Shown here one piece after another: positions 1 to 8,711 of a DNA stretch of 64,000 nt. A model generated the notes under the pieces. That model saw only the letters and a list, made by a program, of their open reading frames with translations, had not been told where the DNA came from and did no database searches. Source of the stretch: Bacteroides helcogenes P 36-108 (GTDB lineage Bacteria > Bacteroidota > Bacteroidia > Bacteroidales > Bacteroidaceae); the NCBI RefSeq assembly GCF_000186225.1, contig NC_014933.1, forward strand, positions 3,596,001 through 3,660,000, given 5' to 3'. Position 1 is the first letter of the stretch, and the number at the start of each line of letters is the position of its first letter. Made by a program: the position numbers and the translations under genes.

Positions 1-663
1 TTACTGTATCAACGCAATTGTTTCAAATTACTTTCTTCTCAAAGCCTTTTGGTAGCCAAACCTCAAAACGATAGTCGCCCTACAAGAGATATTCTTCATG
101 TCTGCGGATTATTATTGAATAAAGATACTTTAGATGTATTTGCAGTCCATTTTCCATCCAGATCAGGTGGAGCAAAAGAATCCGAAATTTATCGGATAAC
201 TGCTGCAAAAAGATTAAAAGCTGCAGCAGACAGCCTTTACCGGATACGACAACATGCACAAATCCTAATTTTAGGAGACTTCAATGATTATCCCACCGAC
301 AAGTCTATACGGCAAATACTGCAAGCGGAAGTTCCGCCACCCGCCTCCGGCACTTTACATCCCCGAAAGCTCTATCATTTATTGGCAAACAAGGCCATTT
401 GCCAAAAAGATTTCGGAAGTTACAAATACCGGGGAGAATGGGGATTGCTGGACCATATCATCGTTTCGGGTAATCTACTGGACCCCAATTACCCTCTTTA
501 TACCAGTGAAGCAAAAGCAGATGTATTCCAACGTCCTTTTCTGTTGACAGAAGACAAGAAATATGGAGGCAAGCAACCTTTCCGCACTTATTATGGAATG
601 AAATACCAAGCAGGATATAGCGATCATCTGCCCGTATGGACAGAGTTTCGGCTAATCTATTAA
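1..663 (+). CDS. Endonuclease/exonuclease/phosphatase family protein, 5' end cut off
   Basis: The reading frame is open to the first base of the window, so the N-terminus is missing; the TTG at 49 is not a credible start. The visible part (about 220 residues) carries the C-terminal half of the DNase I-like metal-dependent phosphoesterase fold: GDFND (metal and catalytic Asp/Asn) and, near the end, YSDHLPVW, the SDHLPV box with the catalytic His. In Bacteroides such proteins are usually about 330-370 residues long, often exported, and annotated only as EEP-family hydrolases; the substrate (nucleic acid or phospholipid) cannot be told. It ends convergently against, and overlaps by about 12 bases, the remnant of a minus-strand mechanosensitive channel gene. 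Family assignment is firm, function open. Confidence 0.85.
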   Translation, partial: LLYQRNCFKLLSSQSLLVAKPQNDSRPTRDILHVCGLLLNKDTLDVFAVHFPSRSGGAKESEIYRITAAKRLKAAADSLYRIRQHAQILILGDFNDYPTDKSIRQILQAEVPPPASGTLHPRKLYHLLANKAICQKDFGSYKYRGEWGLLDHIIVSGNLLDPNYPLYTSEAKADVFQRPFLLTEDKKYGGKQPFRTYYGMKYQAGYSDHLPVWTEFRLIY

Positions 664-920
664 ACCGGGATATTGATATAATTTCAAATCAAACTTCTGC
701 ACCATTACCAATAAATGGTCAAGAATATCGGATTGGATGCGTTCATACTCTTTCCATTCATTATTGCAGGAAAAGAAATAAATCTGAACGGGTATAGGCA
801 GTAGGCTCAAGCTGGTTAACAATCAAATCCATGCTCTGATTCACTGCCGGGAGAGTTCACAAATAACGTTCGATATAAATACAGTAAAGCTATGCAGATG
901 TTTTCAAGCTTTTCTATTCT
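652..920 (-). pseudogene. Decayed C-terminal remnant of an MscS-type mechanosensitive channel gene
   Basis: Reading the minus strand back from the TAG at 652-654 gives about 58 residues with a clear MscS-family C-terminal signature: IPVQIYFFS, WKEYERIQSDILDHLL and a closing LYQYPGL. Upstream the similarity jumps frame (MDLIVNQLEPTAY is in a different frame) and meets stops, and beyond about 920 nothing recognisable is left. In the family this segment is the cytosolic beta/alpha-beta domain. The channel-forming part is absent, so the gene is dead. Only the 3' end survives between two intact genes, which points to an old deletion. Identification rests on recognised family motifs, not on a database search. 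Confidence 0.7.
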
Positions 921-950
921 ATGATTTCACGGCTCCCAAATGGCAATCTT

Positions 951-1619
951 TTATTGCACAGTTGCATAGACCAGCATTCCCACTATTGTCAGCACTCCCA
1001 TCCAAATGGGTATATCGGCACGGATGGTATGTTCAGGACGCTTATAACCACTTGCCTTAACAAACAGACGATACATCAGATATGCACCTGCCAAGCCAAT
1101 GATAGCTCCCGCCAAAAGATCTCCCGGATAATGAACACCAAGATATATACGCGAGTAACAAGTAATCAATGCCCATATCATCATAAAAGATGTAAGCCAC
1201 CGATTGCGGAATACGAAAAAGATATAAAACGCCAGACCGAACGTATTGGCCGAATGACATGAAGGGAAACTATAACGCCCTCCCCGATAATTGTTCACTA
1301 TATGCACCATATCCGAAATGGGATTGTCCAAATTGGCCGGACGAAGACGCGCAACGTACGGACGTATCAGTGTGGCGCAAACTTGGTCGGCAAAAGTAAT
1401 GGTGAGTGCCACACCGACAAGACACAACAAAGCCTTCTTCCATGAGAAATTAGCGAACATCACATAGGCAAGAGCCACATACAATGGAATCCATTCCCAC
1501 TTACCACTAAATGCGCTCATAAAGTAATCAAAAAACTCATTGTGCACCCCGTTGAAGAAAAAGAATACATCAGTGTCCGCATTGACAAGCCCTTGGAGGG
1601 CATCCGTTAATAGTATCAT
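951..1619 (-). CDS. PAP2-family membrane phosphatase
   Basis: A 222-residue integral membrane protein with the three PAP2 phosphatase motifs in order: a degenerate KxxxxxxRP (CATLIRPYVARLRP), PSCHSANT (the PSGH motif with Cys for Gly) holding the catalytic His, and SRIYLGVHYPGD (SRxxxxxHxxxD). About five or six hydrophobic segments are visible. The family removes phosphate from lipid phosphates such as undecaprenyl pyrophosphate or phosphatidylglycerol phosphate on the outer face of the inner membrane. It follows the LtaS-like gene by only 2 bases, so the two are surely co-transcribed and may act on the same phosphoglycerol or lipid-carrier pathway. The Gly-to-Cys change in PSGH is unusual but tolerated in some members. 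Confidence 0.88.
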   Translation of the reverse strand: MILLTDALQGLVNADTDVFFFFNGVHNEFFDYFMSAFSGKWEWIPLYVALAYVMFANFSWKKALLCLVGVALTITFADQVCATLIRPYVARLRPANLDNPISDMVHIVNNYRGGRYSFPSCHSANTFGLAFYIFFVFRNRWLTSFMMIWALITCYSRIYLGVHYPGDLLAGAIIGLAGAYLMYRLFVKASGYKRPEHTIRADIPIWMGVLTIVGMLVYATVQ

Positions 1620-1621
1620 AT

Positions 1622-3514
1622 TTATCGTTTATCTATATCATCATATAATTTTTGCAGATAGGCTTTTCCTGACGGAAGATTCTTTCCTTTCACCATTCCT
1701 TCATCCATTACAACACTACCTGCCTGGCAATCGAATATCACACGGTTATCTTTCGTCACCATACCGAAAGCGTCAGGCACGGTAAAGAAAGCGAAATGAG
1801 GTGAATTGGGATTAAGCATATCCTTACTAAAAGTGAACTCTCCATGAGGCAACTCCAATTGTGCCAACAATGTAGCGGCCATATCATGTTGAGATCCATA
1901 CACTTTCACACGGCCGGGCTTACAGATAGCCCCACCCAACAAGAGTAAAGGTATCTGATAGCGTTCTACCGTCAAATTACTGATATCTTCAGGATAAGCT
2001 CCCAAATGGTCGGGCACAAGAACGACAACGGTATTTTTCCACTGTGGCAACTTACGGAACTGCTTCACAAAATCACCGATGCAACTGTCCGTATAAGCAA
2101 AGGCATTCAAACTTTTATTCTCCAAACGATGGAATGGAACTTCAAAAGGTTCATGGCTGCTACTGGTCTGCAATACACGAAAAGAGGGATGATGTACATC
2201 CTTTCCGGCAGCCTCATTCTTCAAATCCCCCAACAGACGCTTAAAAACAAGATGGTCATGCACTCCCCATTTACTCAAACGTTCGGCAGCAGGAAAATCC
2301 CGGTCAGCCACTATGTCTTCAAATCCCGATGACATCAGATAAGAACGCATATTGGTAAAGTCGGCGTCACCGCCATAATAGTATTTGGTCTCATAACCAA
2401 CTTTTCTCAAACTGGAGGCAATGGCAGGAATGGACTGTGTCTTTCGCGGATATTTCATGATACTGGTAGTGGGCTGTGCAGGATAGCCACTCAAAATAGC
2501 CACCAATCCACGGTCTGTACGGAAACTGTTGGCATAGAAGTTCGTAAATAGCACGCCTTCACAGCTCAGACTGTCCAGATGAACAGCAACATTCGGCTCT
2601 CCACCTAAGGTAGCCATCAACTTGGAAGAAAAGCTCTCCATAATGATAAAAAGTATATCCGGACGCCGGGTAGTGAACAAAGAATGCAGTGAGTCTGCTG
2701 CCTGCCGCAAGGAATCCGGAGTTCCAGTCTGTGCTCCTAAGACTTCCGGATCAAGCAACGTCTTAAAGATACGATCGGCCTCAGCCGCCTCCATAAAACG
2801 GTATTGCTTGCTGAAATCCTTCTGCTTGGAAAGAGACTCCATCAGACTGAATACCGGATTGATGGCAGCATGGTTCAACCGTTGGTCAGGACTGAAATAT
2901 ACTTTGCCTACATTCATGGTAGATACCGTAAAACCACCACGGATAGGGATAAACAGCAAGCCTGTAAATAACAACAGTAGCCCGGACACTGTAAGACGCC
3001 GATAGGGAAGTTTCATCCGTAACAAGCATTTCTTCCGCAACAGAACATTATAAAAGATACTGTAAAGAAGCACTGCATAAACAGCCATCGCAGCAATACC
3101 TCCCAAAACCGTCCAAAAACTAACACTGGCAACCGCATCTTTAGGAGAAGAAAAGAAATAGAACAGCGGTGTGGTATCCAACCGGAAACCCCAATATGCA
3201 TACAGTCCTAAATCAACAATAAAGACTATGGAAAGCAAAATAGAAATGACAAGATAGTAGCCGCACCAGATGCGATGAAGGACTGTGGAAAGTGTCCATA
3301 CCGAAGTTACGAAAAGAAAACCGGGAATGACGGTCAGATAACCGGCCAAAGACAAATCCAACGGCAATCCATGCCATATTACACTGAACCAGTCTGCATA
3401 CGAACAATTCCCATAAAACGAATAATAATACAACATGAACAAAGGTTTCTGCAATATAAAAATGCAGATGAACAAACAGTATGTTTTGATAAATCCTATA
3501 AGCCTCTCTCTCAT
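1622..3514 (-). CDS. LtaS-like phosphoglycerol transferase / membrane sulfatase-fold enzyme
   Basis: About 630 residues: five hydrophobic helices in the first 200 residues, then a large alkaline-phosphatase-fold domain of the sulfatase/LtaS family. Visible active-site elements are IIMESFSS (metal-binding Glu), NSFRTDRG (Thr nucleophile position of LtaS and OpgB relatives) and LVPDHLGAYP (metal-binding Asp-His). The family transfers phosphoglycerol or phosphoethanolamine from membrane lipids to glycans in the periplasm; Bacteroides does not make lipoteichoic acid, so the acceptor is unknown. An in-frame ATG at 3577 exists, but the ATG at 3514 (MRERLIGF) puts the first membrane helix at the usual place and is preferred. 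The next gene, a PAP2 phosphatase, starts 2 bases after its stop. Confidence 0.87.
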   Translation of the reverse strand: MRERLIGFIKTYCLFICIFILQKPLFMLYYYSFYGNCSYADWFSVIWHGLPLDLSLAGYLTVIPGFLFVTSVWTLSTVLHRIWCGYYLVISILLSIVFIVDLGLYAYWGFRLDTTPLFYFFSSPKDAVASVSFWTVLGGIAAMAVYAVLLYSIFYNVLLRKKCLLRMKLPYRRLTVSGLLLLFTGLLFIPIRGGFTVSTMNVGKVYFSPDQRLNHAAINPVFSLMESLSKQKDFSKQYRFMEAAEADRIFKTLLDPEVLGAQTGTPDSLRQAADSLHSLFTTRRPDILFIIMESFSSKLMATLGGEPNVAVHLDSLSCEGVLFTNFYANSFRTDRGLVAILSGYPAQPTTSIMKYPRKTQSIPAIASSLRKVGYETKYYYGGDADFTNMRSYLMSSGFEDIVADRDFPAAERLSKWGVHDHLVFKRLLGDLKNEAAGKDVHHPSFRVLQTSSSHEPFEVPFHRLENKSLNAFAYTDSCIGDFVKQFRKLPQWKNTVVVLVPDHLGAYPEDISNLTVERYQIPLLLLGGAICKPGRVKVYGSQHDMAATLLAQLELPHGEFTFSKDMLNPNSPHFAFFTVPDAFGMVTKDNRVIFDCQAGSVVMDEGMVKGKNLPSGKAYLQKLYDDIDKR

Positions 3515-3625
3515 CAGTATCTTAGTCTTAATAATATGAGGTACAAAAATAAATCTTTTTATTCTAATTTCCACCATTATCAGGTAAGAAATACAGTGAA
3601 AGATAGACTTATAGGATATTCAGGA

Positions 3626-4282
3626 TCAGCCGTTCACACGCTTATAGTCTTCAAGGAACTTCTTCAGCCCACTTTCTGTCAACGGATGATTGAGTAAACC
3701 TTTAATGGCTGAAAGCGGACAAGTAGCCACATCCGCACCCACCTCTATGCACTGGATGATGTGCGCCGTATGGCGGATAGAAGCGGCAAGCACCTGAGTG
3801 GCATACTCATAATAACGGTACATTTCTACGATTTTACCCAACAACGCAATGCCGTCTTCACTGATGTCATCAAGCCGACCTACAAATGGGGAAACATACG
3901 TTGCACCGGCCTTGGCGGCAAGCAATGCCTGCCCTACCGAGAACACCAACGTACAGTTGGTACGGATACCCTTTTCCGAAAAGTATCTGATAGACTTAAT
4001 GCCATCGGCAATACAAGGTATTTTCACCACGATATGCGGATTCAAGGCTGCCAGTTTTTCACCTTCCTCAATCATACCCTCGTAGTCGGTAGCAATGACC
4101 TCGGCGCTAACATCTCCCTGCACGATGTTGCAGATATCCACATAATGTCTGTACTGGTTTCCTACGCCTTTAATTCCCTCCTTTGCCATCAATGAAGGAT
4201 TGGTAGTCACTCCATCAAGCACGCCCATGTCATAGGCTTCCCGAATCTGATCCAAATTGGCTGTATCAATAAAAAACTTCAT
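3626..4282 (-). CDS. Small transaldolase (FSA/TAL subfamily)
   Basis: A 218-residue TIM-barrel enzyme of the short transaldolase family (MKFFIDTANL start, TTNPSLM motif). The Schiff-base lysine is K87 in HIVVKIP. The residue that separates the two activities of this subfamily is Phe here (SPFVGR, about F133), where fructose-6-phosphate aldolases have Tyr; this favours true transaldolase activity, transferring dihydroxyacetone between sugar phosphates in the non-oxidative pentose phosphate pathway. Cytoplasmic. It stands upstream of the LtaS-like gene with about 110 bases between them, and a perfect TAnnTTTG box lies 30 bases ahead of its ATG. The exact substrate cannot be proved from sequence. 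Confidence 0.9.
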   Translation of the reverse strand: MKFFIDTANLDQIREAYDMGVLDGVTTNPSLMAKEGIKGVGNQYRHYVDICNIVQGDVSAEVIATDYEGMIEEGEKLAALNPHIVVKIPCIADGIKSIRYFSEKGIRTNCTLVFSVGQALLAAKAGATYVSPFVGRLDDISEDGIALLGKIVEMYRYYEYATQVLAASIRHTAHIIQCIEVGADVATCPLSAIKGLLNHPLTESGLKKFLEDYKRVNG

Positions 4283-4311
4283 GGTATAAATATTTTTAAT
4301 GGGTTAACGCA

Positions 4312-4319
4312 CAAATATA
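4312..4319 (-). promoter_or_regulatory. Bacteroides -7 box for the transaldolase gene
   Basis: The minus strand reads TATATTTG, a perfect TAnnTTTG, about 30 bases upstream of the transaldolase ATG. No convincing -33 TTTG was seen. Confidence 0.5.
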
Positions 4320-4356
4320 ACGATTTATACTACACCATGGTCTCTTATAATCCCTT

Positions 4357-5557
4357 TTATTTCAGTTTGGCGTATAATATATAGTTGTTGTCATTCTCTT
4401 GAATGCCATCTGCCAATTTCTGCAACCGTTCACGCTCTTTGACCGGCATTTCCTTGTTTTCCGACAGATATTTTCCCAAGTTTTCTTTTAAAGCAGAGGG
4501 ATCAAGGTTATTCACATAATACCCGTTTTTACAGTAGGAAGGGAACCAAGAAATCGGCATGTTTCCCAAAAAGTCATTATGAATCTTATAAAAAGCCCCC
4601 TTCAGCGTATGTTTGTCCATTACATAGTCCGCTGGTTCTTCCGTTCCATACGAGTTCTCCGAAAGCTGTTTTTGCTATGCTCATGTTACCCAAAAAGTGA
4701 TTTGGCAACTCCTGGAAATCATGAATAGGAATCTCCTTACCCGCAAAATCCATTGTGAAATGTGCAGCAAGTCGCCCATTACTGAAATGATAGAGCGTAT
4801 CAGGACGCCTTTCAAAGAAAACGAACAGAGAGACGTCAAAAGCATTACTGTTCTTATTGCTCACCACTTCGTTGCTGAAATCTGGCTGGAGTGCAAGATG
4901 ACGTGCAGAAATCGTGTCTTTCACTTCGCCAATGAAGTTCTGTGTCCATGCCACATAAGGCAATGTATTGAAGGGCAGAAGAAATACGGATAAAAGTGAA
5001 TCTTTTGTATCAGCCTTAAACACTCCTTTCGGCACTAAAGTAGGCAAGGGAATACCCTGCACGAATTGCCCCCGCATATCATAGGCAAGCAATGCCCTGG
5101 CATTCCAAGGTAACAGATAGATGCGATCTGACTCCTCATCTATTTGTGCATCATATATCAACTGATATTCTCCCGGTCCCTGCCCGAAAGAACCGACGTT
5201 GCAAAGAAATTTGCCTGTCTTGTCAAAGAGTTTAAAAGGAGTTTGCTGCTTACCATAGACCAAAATATGATGTTCCGAAACCACTGCATTTCCCGTTGGG
5301 GTTAAAGCCTCATCTCTGCCATCCAGTTTCACAATCTGCAAATCTTCGGTAAACATACTCAACGGTAGCATTACCGTATCTTTCAAAGCGGAAAAATCGC
5401 ATACCCATAGGGAATCGCCATCCACCACTTTTACCGAACCTACCACCGGTTGTTCCGCCAGACCGTCACTCGCCCGCTTGCTTGCATTATTACAACCACA
5501 TAAAGCCATTCCTACTAATAATAAGGAATAAACTGCCGTCAATTTCTTGTTTTTCAT
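4357..5557 (-). pseudogene. Six-bladed beta-propeller-like lipoprotein, split by a frameshift
   Basis: Two minus-strand frames together make one protein. The first (5557 to 4586) begins with a lipoprotein signal peptide (lipobox ending LCGC) and reads as a BF3164-type/6-bladed propeller lipoprotein (GSFGQGPGEYQ is a typical blade motif). Near 4640-4690 homology passes to the next frame, which reads ENSYGTEEPADYV directly into MDKHTLKGAFYKIHND and continues to 4357 without a stop. Restoring one base near FGE joins the two smoothly into about 390 residues, a normal length. The frameshift may be a real mutation, a sequencing error or, less likely, programmed. If real, the last 90 residues (the final blade) are lost. 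Surface or periplasmic lipoprotein of unknown ligand. Confidence 0.75.
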
Positions 5558-5582
5558 ACTCTTTTAGTTTAAAAATATATGG

Positions 5583-5590
5583 CAAAAGTA
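5583..5590 (-). promoter_or_regulatory. -7 box for the propeller lipoprotein gene
   Basis: The minus strand reads TACTTTTG (TAnnTTTG) 25 bases ahead of the ATG at 5557. It suggests that this gene has its own promoter apart from the TPR regulator gene upstream. Confidence 0.45.
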
Positions 5591-5722
5591 ATGCGATACA
5601 GGCATTATCACAAACTTTTCCATAGACAATACGAAAGTATCATAAAATAGTTATCCACCTATTAATCAATTATAAAAGTATATAAACAAGAGCATACATA
5701 TAGACAAGTGCAATAGACAATT

Positions 5723-7027
5723 CTAAAATCTCCGCAGAAAAGCATCCAGTGTCTCATCCTCAGCGGTCAATCCAAACTTCTCCCGCTTTACCCGTTGCTT
5801 CTTGCGACTTACAGACGGACGGCTGATACAATATATATCCGAAAGATCTTTAATGCTGACGCCAATTTTCACCAAGCAGCAGAAGTTGATATCCTTGTCC
5901 GTCAACAAAGGGAATTCCTTGCGCAAACGCCCGGTAAAATCATCATAACTCTTGTCCACTGTCTGGCGTATATCTGCCCATTCTTCGGATGACAGAGCAA
6001 TGCGTTTACCATCCTTCACCGCCTCGTCAGAGTCTTCCTCTGCCTGCTCCTCCAAAGAGGGTATCTTATGAAATGATTTCATGCGACGAAATAAAGACTC
6101 ACGCAATTGCGATTCTTTTTCGCGCAGGGAGGTCAACTCCTCTGCCTGCTCCAGTAACTGCTGCGCCTGTTCCAGCCGGAGTGCCTGTTCACACAGTAGC
6201 AAATTGTTCGTCCGCCTTTTGCGTCTCTGCCACCAAAAATAAAAGATAAAGCCAATGACAATGAAAGACATCCCCAACGACAGAAGCATGATTTCCTGCT
6301 GTTGCTTGGCTATCTTCAAGGAGTTCAGTTCATTCTTCATCTTTTCTTTTTCATAGTTTTCGCGACTCTCATCAGATTCCACTTTCTGTATCTCAGCCTG
6401 TAACAGTTTATCTGCATCCAGTGCCACACCGTAAGCCAAACTATCTTCACCACGCAAAGCGTACAAGAGACCCAAACGATGCAAAGCTTCTCCCGCCACA
6501 AAACGGTTAAGAGAACGGGCCGCTATTTCGTAATAATGCAGCGCCGAGTCAGAAGCACCCATTGCCACAAACACGTTTCCCTTCGCCAGACAATAGTAAG
6601 GAACAACCGAACGGGATATTCGACTGCTACGGATAGAATCCAGGCAACGAACCGCCCGAAGATAATTTCCCGCACGGGCATATATCGCTGCCACACTCAA
6701 GCAAATCCGTTCTTGTATCCAAGTATCAGCCCCGAATCCTGCTTTTCTGTAACAGGACAAAGCCTGTACCGTATCACCAACTTCCATGCAACGGGAAGCC
6801 ACATTATAATATAGGTGTGCACGCTGCTCCTCTGACGAGAGGTAACAGCCTGCCAAATCAGCATAACGCAATATGCTGTCCGATGAATGTGCCACCCATG
6901 CTTTTTGGTAAAAAAATCTGAAGACACGGGCAGAATCAGCCACAGGCATTACAGCTTGCTCATGCCGATCATTGCAAGAAGTCAGCAAGAGAAAGATAAA
7001 CAAGATATGACATACTCCTGGCTTCAT
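5723..7027 (-). CDS. Membrane TPR protein with C-terminal LuxR-like HTH
   Basis: 434 residues. An N-terminal signal with lipobox-like LLTSC is followed by tetratricopeptide-like helical repeats (about 30-220), one transmembrane helix (about 248-265, followed by WWQRRKRR), a Gln/Glu-rich coiled coil (about 275-310), and a C-terminal region with the helix-turn-helix signature DIYCISRPSVSRKKQRVK. This architecture (periplasmic TPR sensor, membrane helix, cytoplasmic DNA-binding domain) is common in Bacteroides and is taken to be a one-component membrane regulator; the ligand is unknown. It lies between the ModF-like ABC gene (12 bases upstream) and the propeller lipoprotein gene downstream. The lipobox may only be a signal anchor. 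Confidence 0.75.
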   Translation of the reverse strand: MKPGVCHILFIFLLLTSCNDRHEQAVMPVADSARVFRFFYQKAWVAHSSDSILRYADLAGCYLSSEEQRAHLYYNVASRCMEVGDTVQALSCYRKAGFGADTWIQERICLSVAAIYARAGNYLRAVRCLDSIRSSRISRSVVPYYCLAKGNVFVAMGASDSALHYYEIAARSLNRFVAGEALHRLGLLYALRGEDSLAYGVALDADKLLQAEIQKVESDESRENYEKEKMKNELNSLKIAKQQQEIMLLSLGMSFIVIGFIFYFWWQRRKRRTNNLLLCEQALRLEQAQQLLEQAEELTSLREKESQLRESLFRRMKSFHKIPSLEEQAEEDSDEAVKDGKRIALSSEEWADIRQTVDKSYDDFTGRLRKEFPLLTDKDINFCCLVKIGVSIKDLSDIYCISRPSVSRKKQRVKREKFGLTAEDETLDAFLRRF

Positions 7028-7039
7028 GGTTTCTACGGA

Positions 7040-8548
7040 TTATCGGTTACGTATCAGGTGCAGGCGGTTGCTGATGGTATCAGGCAGTTCGTTCTCGTAG
7101 TGGGTCACCATAATCATCGTCTTGTCCTTCCTATGACAGAAGGCTTCTATAATCTTCTTCACCCGGCGGCGGTTGTAAGTATCCAGTCCATGAAGCGGCT
7201 CATCGAGAATTAGCAGTTCGGGGTCTTTGACAAAAGCGCGTGCCAGCAACGCCAATCGCTGTTCTCCGCTGGAGAGTTGGAGGAAAGGCTTGTCCCTCAA
7301 CTCTGCAATGCCGAAGATGTCCATCCACCACTCGCAAACAGCCATCTGTTCCTCACGAGGACGCTTATACAGCCCAACGCTATCGTGCAGGCCTGAAGCT
7401 ACTATTTCTATGGCAGGCAGGTTCTTCAGATAGGCACGGTGCATCTCAGGGCTGACGTAGCCGATGTGTTTTTTTATCTCCCAGATGCTCTCACCCGACC
7501 CCCTCTTACGCCCGAAGAGGCTGATGTCGCAGGCATAAGCCTGAGGGTTGTCGGCACAGACCAGACTAAGAAGGGTGGACTTTCCCGCACCGTTCTCGCC
7601 ACTCAATGCCCACTTCTCGCCACGCATCACGGTCCAGTCCAATTCTTTCAGGATGATGCGGTCGTCATAGCAGATGCTGACTTTGTTCAGTTTCACCACC
7701 TCAGCGGAGGTATAATTGATGTTATCATACGGCAGGTCAAGGATACGTTGCCGCAATGCCTCCATTGAGGCAAATTCTTCACGGATAAGAGATTCGTTGC
7801 GGATGCGAAAGGCAGTCAAATAGGTTTCACGCTCCATCTTCTCTCCTACCCTCATGTCTGCAACAGGCACTACATGGGTAATGAACGAGGGAATATCATC
7901 CATCATGGAGAGAACAAGAATGATTTGCAGGGACTCCATGCGTGAAAGTTCATCAAGCAGACCGAACAGCAGTTTACGTGTGACGGCATCCAGTCCGATG
8001 AAAGGGTTGTCCATAATCAGGATGCGGGGAGAGGTGAGCAGCGTCTTGACCAGTTGAAACTTGCGGAGTTCACCACTGGAAAGCAAAATGATTTTCTTGT
8101 CAAGCATCGGCTCTATGCGAAAAAGGTCGAATAGCCGACGCTTCAAGGCTTCACACCCGGCATCGGTTCCGCCTCCGGTCCTATTTTCGGATTTACCCAA
8201 CAGGTCACGCACCAAGGGCACATCATCCTGCTCCGTCTGGTTCCAGCGTTGTTGGTAATAATAGCTGCCATCGGCAGAGCCGTAGGTATCACGGAAAGCA
8301 ATATACTTGATATTGTCGTAGGCGGTAGTGGTGAGTGAAGGAGTGAAATCATAACTAATCGTTCCTTCACGCAGAGGGTATTTACCGGTCAGCAAGTCGA
8401 TGAAAAGACTTTTTCCAGATCCGTTAGGACCTACGATGGCGAGGTGTTCGCCATTCAGAATATCAAGGTTGGCAGGAGTTGCCAGTTGTATTTGGGAATT
8501 GCGTGCTATGCCTCCACAAAGGCAAATTGTATATTGTTGTTCGTACAT
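7040..8548 (-). CDS. Double ABC ATPase, ModF/PhrA-like
   Basis: 502 residues with two ATP-binding cassettes and no membrane segment. NBD1: Walker A GPNGSGKS (about 40), signature LSSGE, Walker B ILIMDNP, where the catalytic Glu is replaced by Asn and no switch His is evident. NBD2: Walker A GENGAGKS, signature LSSGEQ, intact ILDEP and MVTH. The layout is that of the ModF/PhrA group, soluble tandem ATPases of uncertain role (historically tied to molybdate or photorepair). One site therefore looks catalytically weak and the other active. Its stop is 12 bases from the TPR-HTH gene, so the two probably form an operon, with a -7 box at 8578-8585. No permease is nearby. Confidence 0.85.
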   Translation of the reverse strand: MYEQQYTICLCGGIARNSQIQLATPANLDILNGEHLAIVGPNGSGKSLFIDLLTGKYPLREGTISYDFTPSLTTTAYDNIKYIAFRDTYGSADGSYYYQQRWNQTEQDDVPLVRDLLGKSENRTGGGTDAGCEALKRRLFDLFRIEPMLDKKIILLSSGELRKFQLVKTLLTSPRILIMDNPFIGLDAVTRKLLFGLLDELSRMESLQIILVLSMMDDIPSFITHVVPVADMRVGEKMERETYLTAFRIRNESLIREEFASMEALRQRILDLPYDNINYTSAEVVKLNKVSICYDDRIILKELDWTVMRGEKWALSGENGAGKSTLLSLVCADNPQAYACDISLFGRKRGSGESIWEIKKHIGYVSPEMHRAYLKNLPAIEIVASGLHDSVGLYKRPREEQMAVCEWWMDIFGIAELRDKPFLQLSSGEQRLALLARAFVKDPELLILDEPLHGLDTYNRRRVKKIIEAFCHRKDKTMIMVTHYENELPDTISNRLHLIRNR

Positions 8549-8577
8549 CTTGTAATAATACAGTTTGAATTGCGAGA

Positions 8578-8585
8578 CAAAGCTA
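8578..8585 (-). promoter_or_regulatory. -7 box for the ModF-like ABC gene
   Basis: The minus strand reads TAGCTTTG, a perfect TAnnTTTG, 30 bases upstream of the ATG at 8548. Confidence 0.5.
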
Positions 8586-8649
8586 CGGAATTATTCCATA
8601 GGGCAGATACATTTTCACTCCTTTTCTGTTCATCGGTTGTACAAATGAC

Positions 8650-8657
8650 TATCTTTG
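8650..8657 (+). promoter_or_regulatory. -7 box for the Cys-rich gene at 8712
   Basis: TATCTTTG, a perfect TAnnTTTG, 54 bases ahead of the ATG at 8712. It also shows that an earlier in-frame ATG-like start at 8655 would lie inside the promoter, so 8712 is the start. Confidence 0.5.
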
Positions 8658-8711
8658 TGTCTCCTAAGCAAGAAATATGATACAATCAACAATCATTCAA
8701 ATCATACCACC

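Noticed and set aside
921..1262. 113-residue plus-strand ORF over the PAP2 gene end
   Set aside because: Opposite to PAP2 motifs and without family features.
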